64,000 bases of DNA from Methylotenera sp. (GTDB taxonomy: Bacteria > Pseudomonadota > Gammaproteobacteria > Burkholderiales > Methylophilaceae), in NCBI GenBank assembly GCA_002928535.1, contig PERG01000003.1:102895-166894 (forward strand), in the 5' to 3' direction. Shown in pieces: positions 35,688-44,440 of the stretch. The position numbers and the translations under genes were made by a program. The notes under the pieces are model-generated. The model saw only the letters and a list, made by a program, of their open reading frames with translations. It had not been told where the DNA came from and did not search any database. The first letter of the stretch is position 1. Each line of letters starts with the position of its first letter.

Positions 35688-35716
35688 TTTAAGAAACCGG
35701 CTTTATCCCGTATAAT
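35688..35716 (+). promoter_or_regulatory. Promoter of tRNA-Arg
   Basis: Perfect TATAAT at 35711-35716, TTTAAG at 35688-35693, 17-base spacer, and a G+C-rich discriminator (GCCGC) typical of stringently controlled stable-RNA promoters. The tRNA begins 47 bases downstream. Confidence 0.6.
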
Positions 35717-35762
35717 GCCGCACTTGGTAATTTGAAGTTACCAAGTAATAAAAGTAACACAT

Positions 35763-35839
35763 GCGCCCGTAGCTCAGCTGGATAGAGTACTTGGCTACGA
35801 ACCAAGGGGTCAGGAGTTCGAATCTCTTCGGGCGCACCA
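35763..35839 (+). tRNA. tRNA-Arg(ACG)
   Basis: 77 bases from GCGCCCG to an encoded CCA. Acceptor GCGCCCG pairs with CGGGCGC, D-arm AGCTCAGCTGGATAGAG, anticodon ACG at 35797-35799, T-arm AGGAGTTCGAATCTCTT. An integrase gene pointing toward it begins 40 bases downstream, so its 3' end is the probable att site of a further island. I found no second copy of its 3' end within the window. Confidence 0.97.
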
Positions 35840-35877
35840 AATTTAAGTAGTAAAATCAACCGTTTAGGGCTGCAATC

Positions 35878-37017
35878 CTAAGCGGTTTTTCTTTTTAAAA
35901 CAGTGAGTGTGGGGGTTTTGCGGGTATCCACATCACATATGCTATTTGCTGCATCTATCAATTCAGCAATCTCAGGAGCAGAGTAGTGAGAAGTAATATC
36001 TCCATTTTTATGTCCTAAAAGCACTTTTCTAGTTTCAAGAGCAACTCCAGCAGCCCGCAACCTTCTTCCACAAGTATGTTTTCCGTCATGCACACGGATC
36101 CGAGCAAAACCTTCCGGTGCGTCGTAACCAAATACATCTTTGTAAGATTCAGCTGCTTTTGCCCTGCTTTTTTTCCAAGCCGAATTATTCATGGATTTCA
36201 AAGGTGCAGGTTTAGTATCAGGACCTCGTTTCCAAGTAAAAACATACTTTGGATGGTCACCGCGGCAAGAATCCACAACACTTTTAGCTACCCTATTCAA
36301 GACCACCAATCGATCTTCAGCATTTTTGACAATTTCGGCAGGCAAGATGAAAACCGAAGTTTCCAATTCTGGTATATGTACTTCCCAGTCCCACTCTAAT
36401 AAACACACTTCTTCTTCACGGCACCCACTGTTAACCTTGTACAGCCACATCTTTTGATGGTGTGGCTTTAAATGTTTTAACAAATGGCTCTGCTCATCCC
36501 AAGATAGCGGATATGGCTTCCGTGCGTCCAATATATTGAGCATGGTTATCAATGGCGCAGTTTCAAGCCATGTTTTGCCATGTTCATCCCGCCAGCTTCT
36601 AGCGGCCAGATTCAATATGCGGCGCACAACTTCCAATGCTAAGTTGATAGTCTTACGTTTGACCGTTTTCGCCCTATAGTCTTTAAAGGGTTGCAATGTG
36701 CCGTCATGAATCTGATCGATAGTTTTTTCACCAATCCACTTATCAAGCTGCTTTAAATGGCTAGCATCGGTGGCAATGCTGCGTTTGTGCTGATTCTCCA
36801 ACAAGTACTTTGTTGCTGCTTCACGAAAAAAGCGTTTTCGCCTGACACCAAAGACAATAGCTTGTCTGATATCAGTAAGGCGTTTATTCAGGTAGGCTTC
36901 GGCTTCTTCGTAATCACTAGTGCCAGTGCTTTCTCGAAGTCTGCCATACCCTCTAATTTCTTTCTCGATGTGCCAGATGTTGCCCCGCTTTGTAAGACCG
37001 GTTGCGCGTTTTGGCAT
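35878..37017 (-). CDS. Tyrosine integrase adjacent to tRNA-Arg
   Basis: A 379-residue tyrosine recombinase. Catalytic positions: Arg in NSGCREEEVCLLEW, His in VHDGKHTCGRRLRAAG (the usual HxLR is HDGKH with downstream Arg, a variant seen in this subfamily), His in LLGHKNGDITSHYSAPE with the terminal Tyr nucleophile. The start is decided by AAAGGAG eight bases before ATG 37017 (MPKRATGLTKRGNIW); a longer frame begins at 37080. The 3' end reaches to within 40 bases of the tRNA, the classic int-attachment arrangement. Confidence 0.92.
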   Translation of the reverse strand: MPKRATGLTKRGNIWHIEKEIRGYGRLRESTGTSDYEEAEAYLNKRLTDIRQAIVFGVRRKRFFREAATKYLLENQHKRSIATDASHLKQLDKWIGEKTIDQIHDGTLQPFKDYRAKTVKRKTINLALEVVRRILNLAARSWRDEHGKTWLETAPLITMLNILDARKPYPLSWDEQSHLLKHLKPHHQKMWLYKVNSGCREEEVCLLEWDWEVHIPELETSVFILPAEIVKNAEDRLVVLNRVAKSVVDSCRGDHPKYVFTWKRGPDTKPAPLKSMNNSAWKKSRAKAAESYKDVFGYDAPEGFARIRVHDGKHTCGRRLRAAGVALETRKVLLGHKNGDITSHYSAPEIAELIDAANSICDVDTRKTPTLTVLKRKTA

Positions 37018-37235
37018 ATTTTTTCTCCTTTCGAATCTATGCGCATCCGACCGTTCCGTTTGATATAGTAATCTGCCCAATTATCAAGTTCAAGTCTGTC
37101 GAAAGCTATGCCTTGATTACCAATTGGTATTTCAGTTAGGTGTTTACGTACCTCAGCATTGAATAAATTTTTATTCATACCAAGAAAGTGAGGAGCGTCA
37201 CGCAAACGTATCAAACGTGGAAGGATGGATGCCAT
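36888..37235 (-). CDS. Excisionase-like/AlpA-type DNA-binding protein overlapping the integrase
   Basis: A 115-residue protein starting LPRLIRLRDAPHFLGMNKNL and continuing IPIGNQGIAFDRLELDNWAD. This small wHTH-like family regularly sits directly upstream of, and overlaps, integrases of this type in proteobacteria, and probably acts as recombination directionality factor. The C-terminal third lies within the integrase 5' region in another frame (130-base overlap), so its true functional part is probably residues 1-75. Confidence 0.7.
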   Translation of the reverse strand: MASILPRLIRLRDAPHFLGMNKNLFNAEVRKHLTEIPIGNQGIAFDRLELDNWADYYIKRNGRMRIDSKGEKICQNAQPVLQSGATSGTSRKKLEGMADFEKALALVITKKPKPT

Positions 37236-37399
37236 GGAATTCCCTTAGTTATTAAGTAAAGGAAGAATACATTTCAATGGCGAGCGTAAATCTTTGAATG
37301 GTCAGCTATATAGAAGAACATTTGAGGGAGTAATAACCACAACTAAAATGCAAGGTTTGAGAAGATTTTTATAAGATTTATTTTTAGACACAGAATTGT

Positions 37400-37618
37400 T
37401 TAAGAAGATATTTTTGAAAAATCCAATTCGACTATCTTACCAATTTCTAGTAATTCAATGATGTCGATTCTCCGCTCACCGATTTCAATTTTAGCTATAT
37501 AGGATTGATGTTTGCCTAACAATTTTGCAAGAGCAGCTTGTGACAACTTCTTGGCTTTTCTAGCCGCAACTAACTTTTCAATTATCGCTTTATATTCCGG
37601 TGTATTTGTCGATTTCAT
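37400..37618 (-). CDS. XRE-family HTH transcriptional regulator
   Basis: A 72-residue protein (ATG 37618, MKSTNTPEYKAI). The Cro/CI-type helix-turn-helix spans LVAARKAKKLSQAALAKLLG and KHQSYIAKIEIGERRID. It is a single-domain regulator typical of mobile elements and may control the adjacent integrase/excisionase module or the divergent lipoprotein gene at 37766. The region 37619-37690 contains a CCTATTTT/AAAATAGG dyad that could be its operator. Confidence 0.85.
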   Translation of the reverse strand: MKSTNTPEYKAIIEKLVAARKAKKLSQAALAKLLGKHQSYIAKIEIGERRIDIIELLEIGKIVELDFSKISS

Positions 37619-37765
37619 TAAGGCAACCTTTGTAAATTGCCTTGTATAAATAATCCTATTTTCGGATAATCCCAAAATAGGATTATTTAACTGCTTTCCA
37701 TAGTTTTTTCATCCTTGTTTTTGTCATAAAAAATGTAGATTGAGATCTCGACTAATTGAAAGCAA

Positions 37766-38284
37766 ATGAAGATGAAAATAATAATTTTGATGATTCTTAT
37801 GATGACCGGATGTGCCAATTCTGGAGAACGAGTTAAAACGCACGCCAATAATGCGCACAAATTCGCTAAAGACGGCAGCGGCATTATTTACGGGGTTGTA
37901 GGGTATGAAGAAGTGAGTGTAAAGGAAGCATGTAATGCGATTGAGAACAAAGATGAACGTTGCTTAGATCAAACTAAATATAAATCCAGGATAGTTTCCC
38001 CAGCGATTGGTTTTTCTGCTGGCGTAGCGGCCACTACAATATTGATACCGAAAGAGATGAATATCAAGTCCTGCAATCGACCAGCTTGGGAACAATGCGA
38101 TTTCGTCAAAGTAAAAGCTACTCCTGGAAATCTGTCCACGGTCCTCGATATAACCACGTCTCAATGTAAATGGTCGGGCTTCAATGGTGCAGGCGGTGTG
38201 GTATGTCCATCCCTCAATTGGGATTATAGGAAGGATCTTAATTCTTGGGATACCGTTGGTGGAAGAGTGAGTGTTGAGCAATGA
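37766..38284 (+). CDS. Putative lipoprotein of unknown function
   Basis: A 172-residue protein with a short lipoprotein signal (IIILMILMMTGC, lipobox M-T-G-C, Cys16). The mature protein has KFAKDGSGIIYGVVGYEE, cysteine pairs around EACNAIENKDERC and SCNRPAWEQC, and a C-terminal CKWSGFNGAGGVVCPSLNW block. No known family. The neighbouring 38300-38847 segment is a decayed paralogue, so the gene was duplicated in tandem. Confidence 0.65.
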   Translation: MKMKIIILMILMMTGCANSGERVKTHANNAHKFAKDGSGIIYGVVGYEEVSVKEACNAIENKDERCLDQTKYKSRIVSPAIGFSAGVAATTILIPKEMNIKSCNRPAWEQCDFVKVKATPGNLSTVLDITTSQCKWSGFNGAGGVVCPSLNWDYRKDLNSWDTVGGRVSVEQ

Positions 38285-38299
38285 GTTATTCCAAACAAG

Positions 38300-38847
38300 C
38301 CTGCCAAGATCATCAGAAGTAGTTTCATTGTTGCTTGCCTCAGTCTCTTGTCAGCATGTGGTTCCTTATCAGGCGTTGCAAAACATAAGGTCGAAATGCG
38401 CCTAGATTAGCCAAGGATGGTTCTGGTGTTATTCATGGGGCTTGGCTACATTGAGGTACAGAGGGTGTAGAGGCTGTTATTACCGCTTGTAAAGCCATTG
38501 ATAATGAAGACCATCGCTGCGCAACTCCGGAAAAATATAGCTTAGGAAACACTGCATCTGCTTTTGGGTTTTCTGCAGGACTTGCTGGGGCATTGACCTT
38601 AGTGCGGGCAGAAATGAACCTGAAAGGTTGTGTCACAGGTAGTTCTAATTGTACGTATCTGAAAGTGAAGGTGTCACAGCGCATGTTTGGTACCCTCGGG
38701 GAAATAGCGTCCAAGCCTGGTGAGGGTAAATGCAAATGGTCAGGCTTGCCACGAGCAGGAGGCGTTGTTTGCCCAGCATATGATTGGGACTTCCGAAAAG
38801 ATCTCAATAATTGGGATACATCCAATGGTGCAATGACTGTCAAGTAA
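38300..38847 (+). pseudogene. Decayed tandem paralogue of the lipoprotein
   Basis: Broken copy of the preceding gene. A signal-like segment (SSFIVACLSLLSAC) is followed by a frameshift near 38400, then RLAKDGSGVIHG, an in-frame stop at the codon after AWLH (38456-38458), then ITACKAIDNEDHRC, GFSAGLAGA and KCKWSGLPRAGGVVCPAYDW, WDFRKDLNNWDT. These parallel KFAKDGSGIIYG, EACNAIENKDERC, GFSAGVAAT and CKWSGFNGAGGVVCPSLNWD. A residual open stretch of 84 codons (38593-38847) could still be translated. Confidence 0.8.
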
Positions 38848-38850
38848 TTG

Positions 38851-38879
38851 AAGCCCACTTAGGTGGGCTTGTTTTTTTA
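38851..38879 (+). terminator. Strong intrinsic terminator
   Basis: AAGCCCAC (38851-38858) pairs with GTGGGCTT (38863-38870), 4-base loop, followed by a G and a long T run. It ends the lipoprotein/pseudogene unit. Confidence 0.92.
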
Positions 38880-38955
38880 TTGAAATCAGTAAAATGGTTT
38901 TATCAACTGCAGTTAAGATCTGCAGCGATTAAAACAACATACCAAGGATTTTATT

Positions 38956-39291
38956 ATGCACAACCAGCAACTCATGAAAGAAACTCACCAGGAAGTTAGT
39001 CGCTACTATGCTCTCTCTTTGACTCCATTAACACTTCTAGGAATTCCGAGATGCATTTCAGGTAAAACTATGGATCAGTGGCGAGGCATCCCAGTGATTT
39101 ATGCGTTGGCGGCGGCGTATTACATTCTGACACTTTGGTTAAGGAGCTACTCAGAAGCGATTGCAACAGGCTTGCTCTGGGGTGCAGTTGCCACCTTAAG
39201 TTTGGCGGTCATCTGTCATTTGGGGCTGATATGCCAAGACGTCAGAATGTTCAAATCCATTATGAATCGCTTGGAATCCTTGATTGAATGA
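38956..39291 (+). CDS. Small membrane protein
   Basis: A 111-residue protein with two to three hydrophobic segments (about 20-34, 47-62, 69-93) and a C-terminal amphipathic helix. No family recognised. It overlaps the start of the next small gene by 8 bases if that gene uses its TTG, suggesting a small operon of three genes up to 39785. Confidence 0.5.
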   Translation: MHNQQLMKETHQEVSRYYALSLTPLTLLGIPRCISGKTMDQWRGIPVIYALAAAYYILTLWLRSYSEAIATGLLWGAVATLSLAVICHLGLICQDVRMFKSIMNRLESLIE

Positions 39292-39571
39292 TAAAAATGA
39301 TGGATTGGAATTGAAAATGCCATTAAGCATCGGAATAGCGATTTTATTGTTTGGAGTCATGTACATCTTAATTAATGCCGGCATTGACAGGTTTCAGGCG
39401 TATACCATCGTTTTAGTAGGCGTTGCAATTGTACTGCTGATCACATTTGGCATTCTGATGTTGGCCATCAGGGATGAAGAAAAATTCAAAAAAATATTCA
39501 AAGAGGAGATTCAAAAATGCATTCAAGAAATCAAAGAATTTCTGAACATTAATTCTGACCGAGGCAAATGA
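39284..39571 (+). CDS. Small membrane protein with charged tail
   Basis: Ninety-five residues from TTG 39284, or 84 from ATG 39317 (MPLSIGIAILLFGVMYIL). Two transmembrane helices are separated by a short loop and followed by a charged helical tail (RDEEKFKKIFKEEIQKC). No family recognised. The gap to the next gene is one base. Confidence 0.5.
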   Translation: MNDKNDGLELKMPLSIGIAILLFGVMYILINAGIDRFQAYTIVLVGVAIVLLITFGILMLAIRDEEKFKKIFKEEIQKCIQEIKEFLNINSDRGK

Positions 39572-39572
39572 G

Positions 39573-39785
39573 ATGCCTATTTTGAGATGCGGCGATCAAA
39601 TCCGTTTGTCAGGAAAAGAAGCGGCGGATTATTTGGAAGAAACTAGCAGATCCAGACTACCCACCACGATAAGAGAATACAATCGAGCGTTAAATGATAC
39701 CGTTGCATATTGGTTAAGCGCCAACTGTCCTGAGGGACAGTTGTTGGCTGCAATGCTGAGGGCTAAGTTGATCAGTGCTAAATGA
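39573..39785 (+). CDS. Small hypothetical protein
   Basis: A 70-residue soluble protein (GKEAADYLEETSRSRLPTTI) with no recognised domain. Its ATG follows the preceding stop by one base (TGAGATG), supporting coupled translation. It ends directly at the convergent integrase stop. Confidence 0.45.
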   Translation: MPILRCGDQIRLSGKEAADYLEETSRSRLPTTIREYNRALNDTVAYWLSANCPEGQLLAAMLRAKLISAK

Positions 39786-40724
39786 TCAAGCTAGTTTGCC
39801 TAACTCTTCTATGCTATTGATATTAGGTAGTTTAACGTCTGGGAGCACAAGGGTTCTTCCATAAACCATTTTGATGTATCTACCTCGATTACCTCCATGG
39901 CCTAGATTGATTGAAGCCAACCCAAATGCTTCTTTTTCTGTTTTACCTTCATCTTCATAACTCTTTACAATACTTACAGCAAATGCATATCTCAAAGAAT
40001 GAAATGAAAGCTGGCCTTCCATCCCAATTGCTCTCGTTGTGTTAGAAAAGTAGTAACAAGCTTCTTTTAAATTTGGTTTATCAATCAACTTCCCTTTACG
40101 CTCTTTCATCACGCGCAAAGCGAATTTCAATGTGGTTAACGCCATGCCTGTGTTGAAAATTCTCACTTGTCTTTCTCTACCACCTTTCGTTCCAAAAATC
40201 ACTGTGATAATGCCTTTGCCTGCGGCTAGGTCGTCATACCATGTCTGAATAGATTGGATAGACTGTATGGCTTCCTCACGTCTCAATCCTAAATAGAAAC
40301 CTAGCATTATGCAAACCGCTAAGCCCTTATCACGCTTTCTGGCAAGTACTAGAAAGTTTTGAAAAACGGAATGGGGGCATGGAATCTTAGTACCCTTTCT
40401 GGACCCACCATCAATGCCCAAACTTTTATTATTCAGACTAGGATTATTAGCAAGTTTGTCTCGGCCTGCTTTTCTCAAAATGCTTCTCAAATGGGCCATC
40501 TCATTGGCAATCGTTCTGATGGCTATGTCGTTCTTTTTTCTCCACTCAACATAATCGCGGATGTAACTAGCCTTAATGTGCTCAACTAATTCGATTTTGA
40601 TGTTTTCCTTATTTAGAAAACTGGCAAATCTTTGAGCTGTATTTTCACGATCACTTCGAGTTTTATGTGAACCTCCTGACTGGTATGCCAGGTTTACAAG
40701 TATGTGGCCTAATGATTTTTTCAT
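39786..40724 (-). CDS. Integrase domain-containing tyrosine recombinase
   Basis: A 312-residue recombinase. N-terminal SAM-like core-binding domain (TAQRFASFLNKENIKIEL), catalytic Arg in GFYLGLRREEAIQSI, His/Arg in SFHSLRYAFAVSIV, His in INLGHGGNRGRYIKMVYG with the Tyr nucleophile. It belongs to the Integrase_1-like group common on large mobile elements. The tRNA-Phe fragment 720 bases upstream may be the att site it used, though this is only positional. Confidence 0.85.
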   Translation of the reverse strand: MKKSLGHILVNLAYQSGGSHKTRSDRENTAQRFASFLNKENIKIELVEHIKASYIRDYVEWRKKNDIAIRTIANEMAHLRSILRKAGRDKLANNPSLNNKSLGIDGGSRKGTKIPCPHSVFQNFLVLARKRDKGLAVCIMLGFYLGLRREEAIQSIQSIQTWYDDLAAGKGIITVIFGTKGGRERQVRIFNTGMALTTLKFALRVMKERKGKLIDKPNLKEACYYFSNTTRAIGMEGQLSFHSLRYAFAVSIVKSYEDEGKTEKEAFGLASINLGHGGNRGRYIKMVYGRTLVLPDVKLPNINSIEELGKLA

Positions 40725-41447
40725 TCAAAACTCCAAACTAAAATTAAGTCGCAGCCAGCTGACAACCCCCAAAAAAAGCAATTTCAAATTTATCTAGATA
40801 GGGGTGGAAAGACGCCGCGACCAATATTTGGTTGAGGTTTAGGGGAACAGTCATTGAGCTACGCTCAAGCTGTGGTATGAACCGAATCCCGGGTTCAAAA
40901 TAAACCGACTTGCCTTTTGTTTTCTAGATGTATGTGTACTGGATGTAATGAATTGATAGGTCATTTATTGATGTCAGGTCGTGAAGATTCGTCATGCTTC
41001 ACCTGCCCTGCGACTGAAGGAAGACCGAGGAGCCCTTTTCCCAAATCTGGGATGTGCTACTCGGTCATAGAATTAGCGATAAGCTAATAGGTAATGCGCA
41101 ATCAATTGTGGTTGTGAATAACATACTTCCATAACGACAACGATCGGCTTAAAGAATCGATACTAGTGTCCACTAGCGGGGTATTTCTAAAACGTTGTAC
41201 GAATTGTATTGATAAATATCAACTGTAATATGCGGAGTGTTGTGCAATCTGCCCTACCTTCTCGTTGACTCTGGAAAAGGATGATTTCACTGTGAAATGA
41301 AAGAAGCGAAGTTTTTTTAGAAGGACAAACACAAATTAATCAAGAAAAAGTAGTGTGTCAGATTGTAATAGATCTGCGTAACGCTTATAGAACGGGGCTT
41401 CTAGGCATATAGCGACTGTGCGTCACTTTGTTTCTTCAGAAAGAGAA
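40725..41447. other. Non-coding region before the tRNA-Phe fragment
   Basis: About 720 bases without a supportable ORF. It contains short dyads (TTGAGC-TAC-GCTCAA near 40855, TTTCACTGTGAAA near 41286) and irregular composition. It probably represents element-end DNA, perhaps with integrase or transfer sites, but no specific site can be named. Confidence 0.4.
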
Positions 41448-41448
41448 A

Positions 41449-41497
41449 GGGATTGAAAATCTGCGTGTCGGCAGTTCGATTCTGCCCCCGGCCACCA
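41449..41497 (+). repeat. 3' fragment of tRNA-Phe(GAA), probable att remnant
   Basis: From the anticodon loop TTGAAAA (GAA at 41455-41457) through T-arm CGGCAGTTCGATTCTGCC to the acceptor 3' strand CCCGGCC-A-CCA, the sequence follows bacterial tRNA-Phe. The acceptor 5' strand (GGCCGGG expected) and D-arm are absent upstream, and the anticodon stem is already mismatched, so only the 3' half is present. Integrases leave such pieces at element ends. Confidence 0.8.
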
Positions 41498-41573
41498 GTA
41501 CTTAGTTATATCCAACAATCAGCCTGGCCTAAGCAGTCTGGTTTTTTGTGTCCTTAATTTTATGAAAGTTTAT

Positions 41574-41975
41574 CTATTTTTTTATATTGCTCTGGGCTAG
41601 ACAATATTGATTTAACCTCAGATAAGGATTTAGCTTAGTAAAATTCACCTTCTGATGCAGCCCATACTCTTGTCGCCAAAGGTACGTATGGTGTGAATAT
41701 AGATATAGAATCGGTTTTAAACCTAAATTTGCTGCAAGGTTGATATCAGATTTTATTGAATCCCCTACAACCAACAACCCTCTGGGTGAGCATTAATTGA
41801 CGTTAAGAATTCCTGGAACTCACTTATCCCTTTTTTTTCTACTACTTGAATTGATTTGAAGTACTTATCTATCTTAAGAGTTAATTTTCTTATTTGAAAT
41901 CAGTTATTCCACGTGTTAACAGACCTAACGTGTAGCGTTCAGAAGCTAATTCAAGTAAGTCCTAAGCGCCATCAA
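41574..41975 (-). pseudogene. Frameshifted HAD-superfamily hydrolase fragment
   Basis: Three reading frames together give a recognisable HAD hydrolase: ELASERYTLGLLTRGITDF (motif II-like T-R-G), then after a shift IDKYFKSIQVVEKKGISEFQ and TSINAHPEG, then after another shift near 41780 LLVVGDSIKSDINLAANLG (motif IV GDSxxxD) to the stop. At least two frameshifts plus an upstream stop make it non-functional. It lies just right of the tRNA-Phe fragment and may be chromosomal debris. Confidence 0.75.
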
Positions 41976-42051
41976 TCAGTAGCATACTGAAATTTTGGAG
42001 TGAATTTTACTTACTTAATAAGCAGATTTGATACTTGAAGGTCAATTCATA

Positions 42052-44346
42052 TCATTCCGAAATAAGAGAACTAAATAACTCATGAACACTTCTTTCATCA
42101 GCACGACTTTCATAATGTTGTTCTTTCCACATATCCTGCATATGGTCTGCATACGCTGATTCATTTTCTTCAAACTCTTGTTGCGCGGTTAAAGTTAAGT
42201 CTTTTTCATGCTCTGCATCAACACCAAGAATTGTTTCAAATTCTTTGAGATTATCAATTAGCTTGTCAAACTGAGAGTTTGATTTTGATTCTTGTAACTC
42301 ATGTGAAAAATTTTCATGTAAAAACTTTTCAAAGCCATTTCTCAAAGCGGCTAATATTTCAGGCTCTTCTAATTCAAAACTATCGAGTGCAGAGATAAGA
42401 TCTCTTAAAGTGTCTGAATCGCAGCCATAGGATGCTTCATTGACTAAAGTGTCTCTACAATTTATATAAATACCACTGAGGTTATCAATTTGAGACCAGG
42501 TTATTCTGTTAAAAGCCCTTAAAATGTCGACTCCATCTTGGATATGAATATGTTCAGTTTGCCATTCTTGTTTTAACCTTTGGTGTAGCGTTTCAATAAG
42601 TTTTAAAAAGACTGGGCTTTGAACTTTATCTGCAATATCAATTAAAACAGATAGCCGCTCCTCAAATGTCGCGCCGGTGTAAATTGTAATGCCATCGCTA
42701 TGTTTGCGTTTACGGGATGTATACATAACTCGTTCTAGATTACTTGAAAGCACAGTGGGATTCTCGACAAGTTTTTTTAATACAACTTGATTATTTACAG
42801 AATTTGCAAATGACCAAACTTTTTTTATTTGCTCAAAATTTACTGCTCCATATAAAAGATCGATTGCATTTTCTGGAGTTTCTTTTATCACCTCATTAAA
42901 AAGATCTAATACTGATGGATCCAAAACTTCAACTCTATCCACTGATTCAATTTTAATAAATGCTCCGATAAGTTCTTTGAATGATGCTTTGAAATCATTA
43001 GGCTTTAGTGAAAATCCATATTTAACACCCCGAACTTTATGGAGCTCTAAGAATGAATGTTCTAACTTATTCAAATTAACTCTTCCATCATGTGAAAAAA
43101 GCACAAGCAACAAACTACGTGCTGCATTACTAATTTGCTCTTCGTAAGCATGCATCCATATTTCGGCTGGATTGTTTAAAAGACTTTTTATGAAATCAAT
43201 ATATTTAGAAACTTCAATATCCTTAACTCTTCTGAAAGTGGAAAGCCATTCAATAAGTCGAGGATTAAATTTGATATGTTTTACTATTTCGAGGTAAAAA
43301 CCGTTTTGTATTAATGCTTGCCTATATTGAGAAGGTAAATCGCTGAAATATAGGTGGTTGTAGAGAATTCTTGCACGCTGAGATATGGAGTAATCAGAAA
43401 TTTTAAGTATAAATTTATGGTCTCTCATTTCAGAAAAGCGAAGTCGTTCTGATTGTTGAACAGCTAGGTTCATAATGTGTTCACGCGTAGTTAGAACTAA
43501 TCGTGCCGATGCGGAAGTGCGGACCATTGAGATAAAATCAATAAATACCTGATCTGCATTATTTTTGAAAGATAAGCCATTTTCTCCTAGGTATGTAGCA
43601 CCAAAGAAGTCATCAAAATAGAAGATTTGATTTATGCCTTTCTGAAATAGTGATTTTGCATCGCGTATATCTGATTCAATAATTACTGCCTGAAACCCCT
43701 TTTCCAGATGCTCATAAAGTAAAAGGTTCGCGAGTGTAGTTTTTCCCACACCAGGCGAACCCGCAATAATTACCACTCGATTTTCATCTAAAATTTTTAA
43801 CGCATCTGGAAAAGAGTTACTTGGTACGTATCGTGGTATTTCTTTGTAAATTTTCTCTACTTTAAATTCGCTGTGCGTAATTAAGGCATTATTTATAACC
43901 CGATCTAATACTGCACGGCTTGATAACCAAAGTTTGTAGTGATTATTTTCAATATTTTTATGTTTTGTTAATAAATTATTGAGATCATCTTGACCAAAAA
44001 TATCGCTAGTACTTAGGAATTGTTTACCAATTAGATCAACAATATCTTTTTTATTTTTAGGTGTGAGAGCTACGGATGTAACAATAATGTAACGCTTTGG
44101 TTTGAGACATAGTACTTTACTTACCTCTTTGCCTAAGTTAGTCATCAAACCTGATAGTCCAGTTTTAATATAATTCTTACACTGGACTACTATTAAATCT
44201 TTGTTTTTTGCATACCGAAAATCAATGCCACCATCTCTACCTGTAACAAAACTTTCAAAAGTTATCGACATCTCAGCTTGGAGTAAATCCCTGGACATTT
44301 CTTCAAAATCTGAGGGGGATAGTTGTTTAAAATCATAATTACTCAT
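42052..44346 (-). CDS. Restriction endonuclease-like/STAND NTPase fusion, probable defence protein
   Basis: A 764-residue protein. Residues about 10-110 form an Mrr-like PD-(D/E)xK nuclease domain: FEEMSRDLL, GRDGGIDFRY with the catalytic Asp, LIVVQCKNYI with QxK. Residues about 165-450 are a STAND-type P-loop ATPase: Walker A AGSPGVGKTT (195-204), Walker B IFYFDDFFG (241-249), and LVLTTREHI with sensor Arg. The rest is helical, probably the sensor, with an acidic C terminus. The architecture matches nSTAND defence proteins that sense phage and then cut DNA. It follows the graspetide locus by 94 bases on the same strand. Confidence 0.8.
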   Translation of the reverse strand: MSNYDFKQLSPSDFEEMSRDLLQAEMSITFESFVTGRDGGIDFRYAKNKDLIVVQCKNYIKTGLSGLMTNLGKEVSKVLCLKPKRYIIVTSVALTPKNKKDIVDLIGKQFLSTSDIFGQDDLNNLLTKHKNIENNHYKLWLSSRAVLDRVINNALITHSEFKVEKIYKEIPRYVPSNSFPDALKILDENRVVIIAGSPGVGKTTLANLLLYEHLEKGFQAVIIESDIRDAKSLFQKGINQIFYFDDFFGATYLGENGLSFKNNADQVFIDFISMVRTSASARLVLTTREHIMNLAVQQSERLRFSEMRDHKFILKISDYSISQRARILYNHLYFSDLPSQYRQALIQNGFYLEIVKHIKFNPRLIEWLSTFRRVKDIEVSKYIDFIKSLLNNPAEIWMHAYEEQISNAARSLLLVLFSHDGRVNLNKLEHSFLELHKVRGVKYGFSLKPNDFKASFKELIGAFIKIESVDRVEVLDPSVLDLFNEVIKETPENAIDLLYGAVNFEQIKKVWSFANSVNNQVVLKKLVENPTVLSSNLERVMYTSRKRKHSDGITIYTGATFEERLSVLIDIADKVQSPVFLKLIETLHQRLKQEWQTEHIHIQDGVDILRAFNRITWSQIDNLSGIYINCRDTLVNEASYGCDSDTLRDLISALDSFELEEPEILAALRNGFEKFLHENFSHELQESKSNSQFDKLIDNLKEFETILGVDAEHEKDLTLTAQQEFEENESAYADHMQDMWKEQHYESRADERSVHELFSSLISE

Positions 44347-44440
44347 ATTTAGAGATGACCTTAATTTTCAAAATATTTGCTAGTTATTATGCTTATAATT
44401 TCTTATGTTTCATTATCGAGAATTTGAATACCTGTACTTA

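Noticed and set aside
41440..41497. Complete tRNA-Phe gene
   Set aside because: The acceptor 5' strand, D-arm and half of the anticodon stem are missing; only the 3' part is present.
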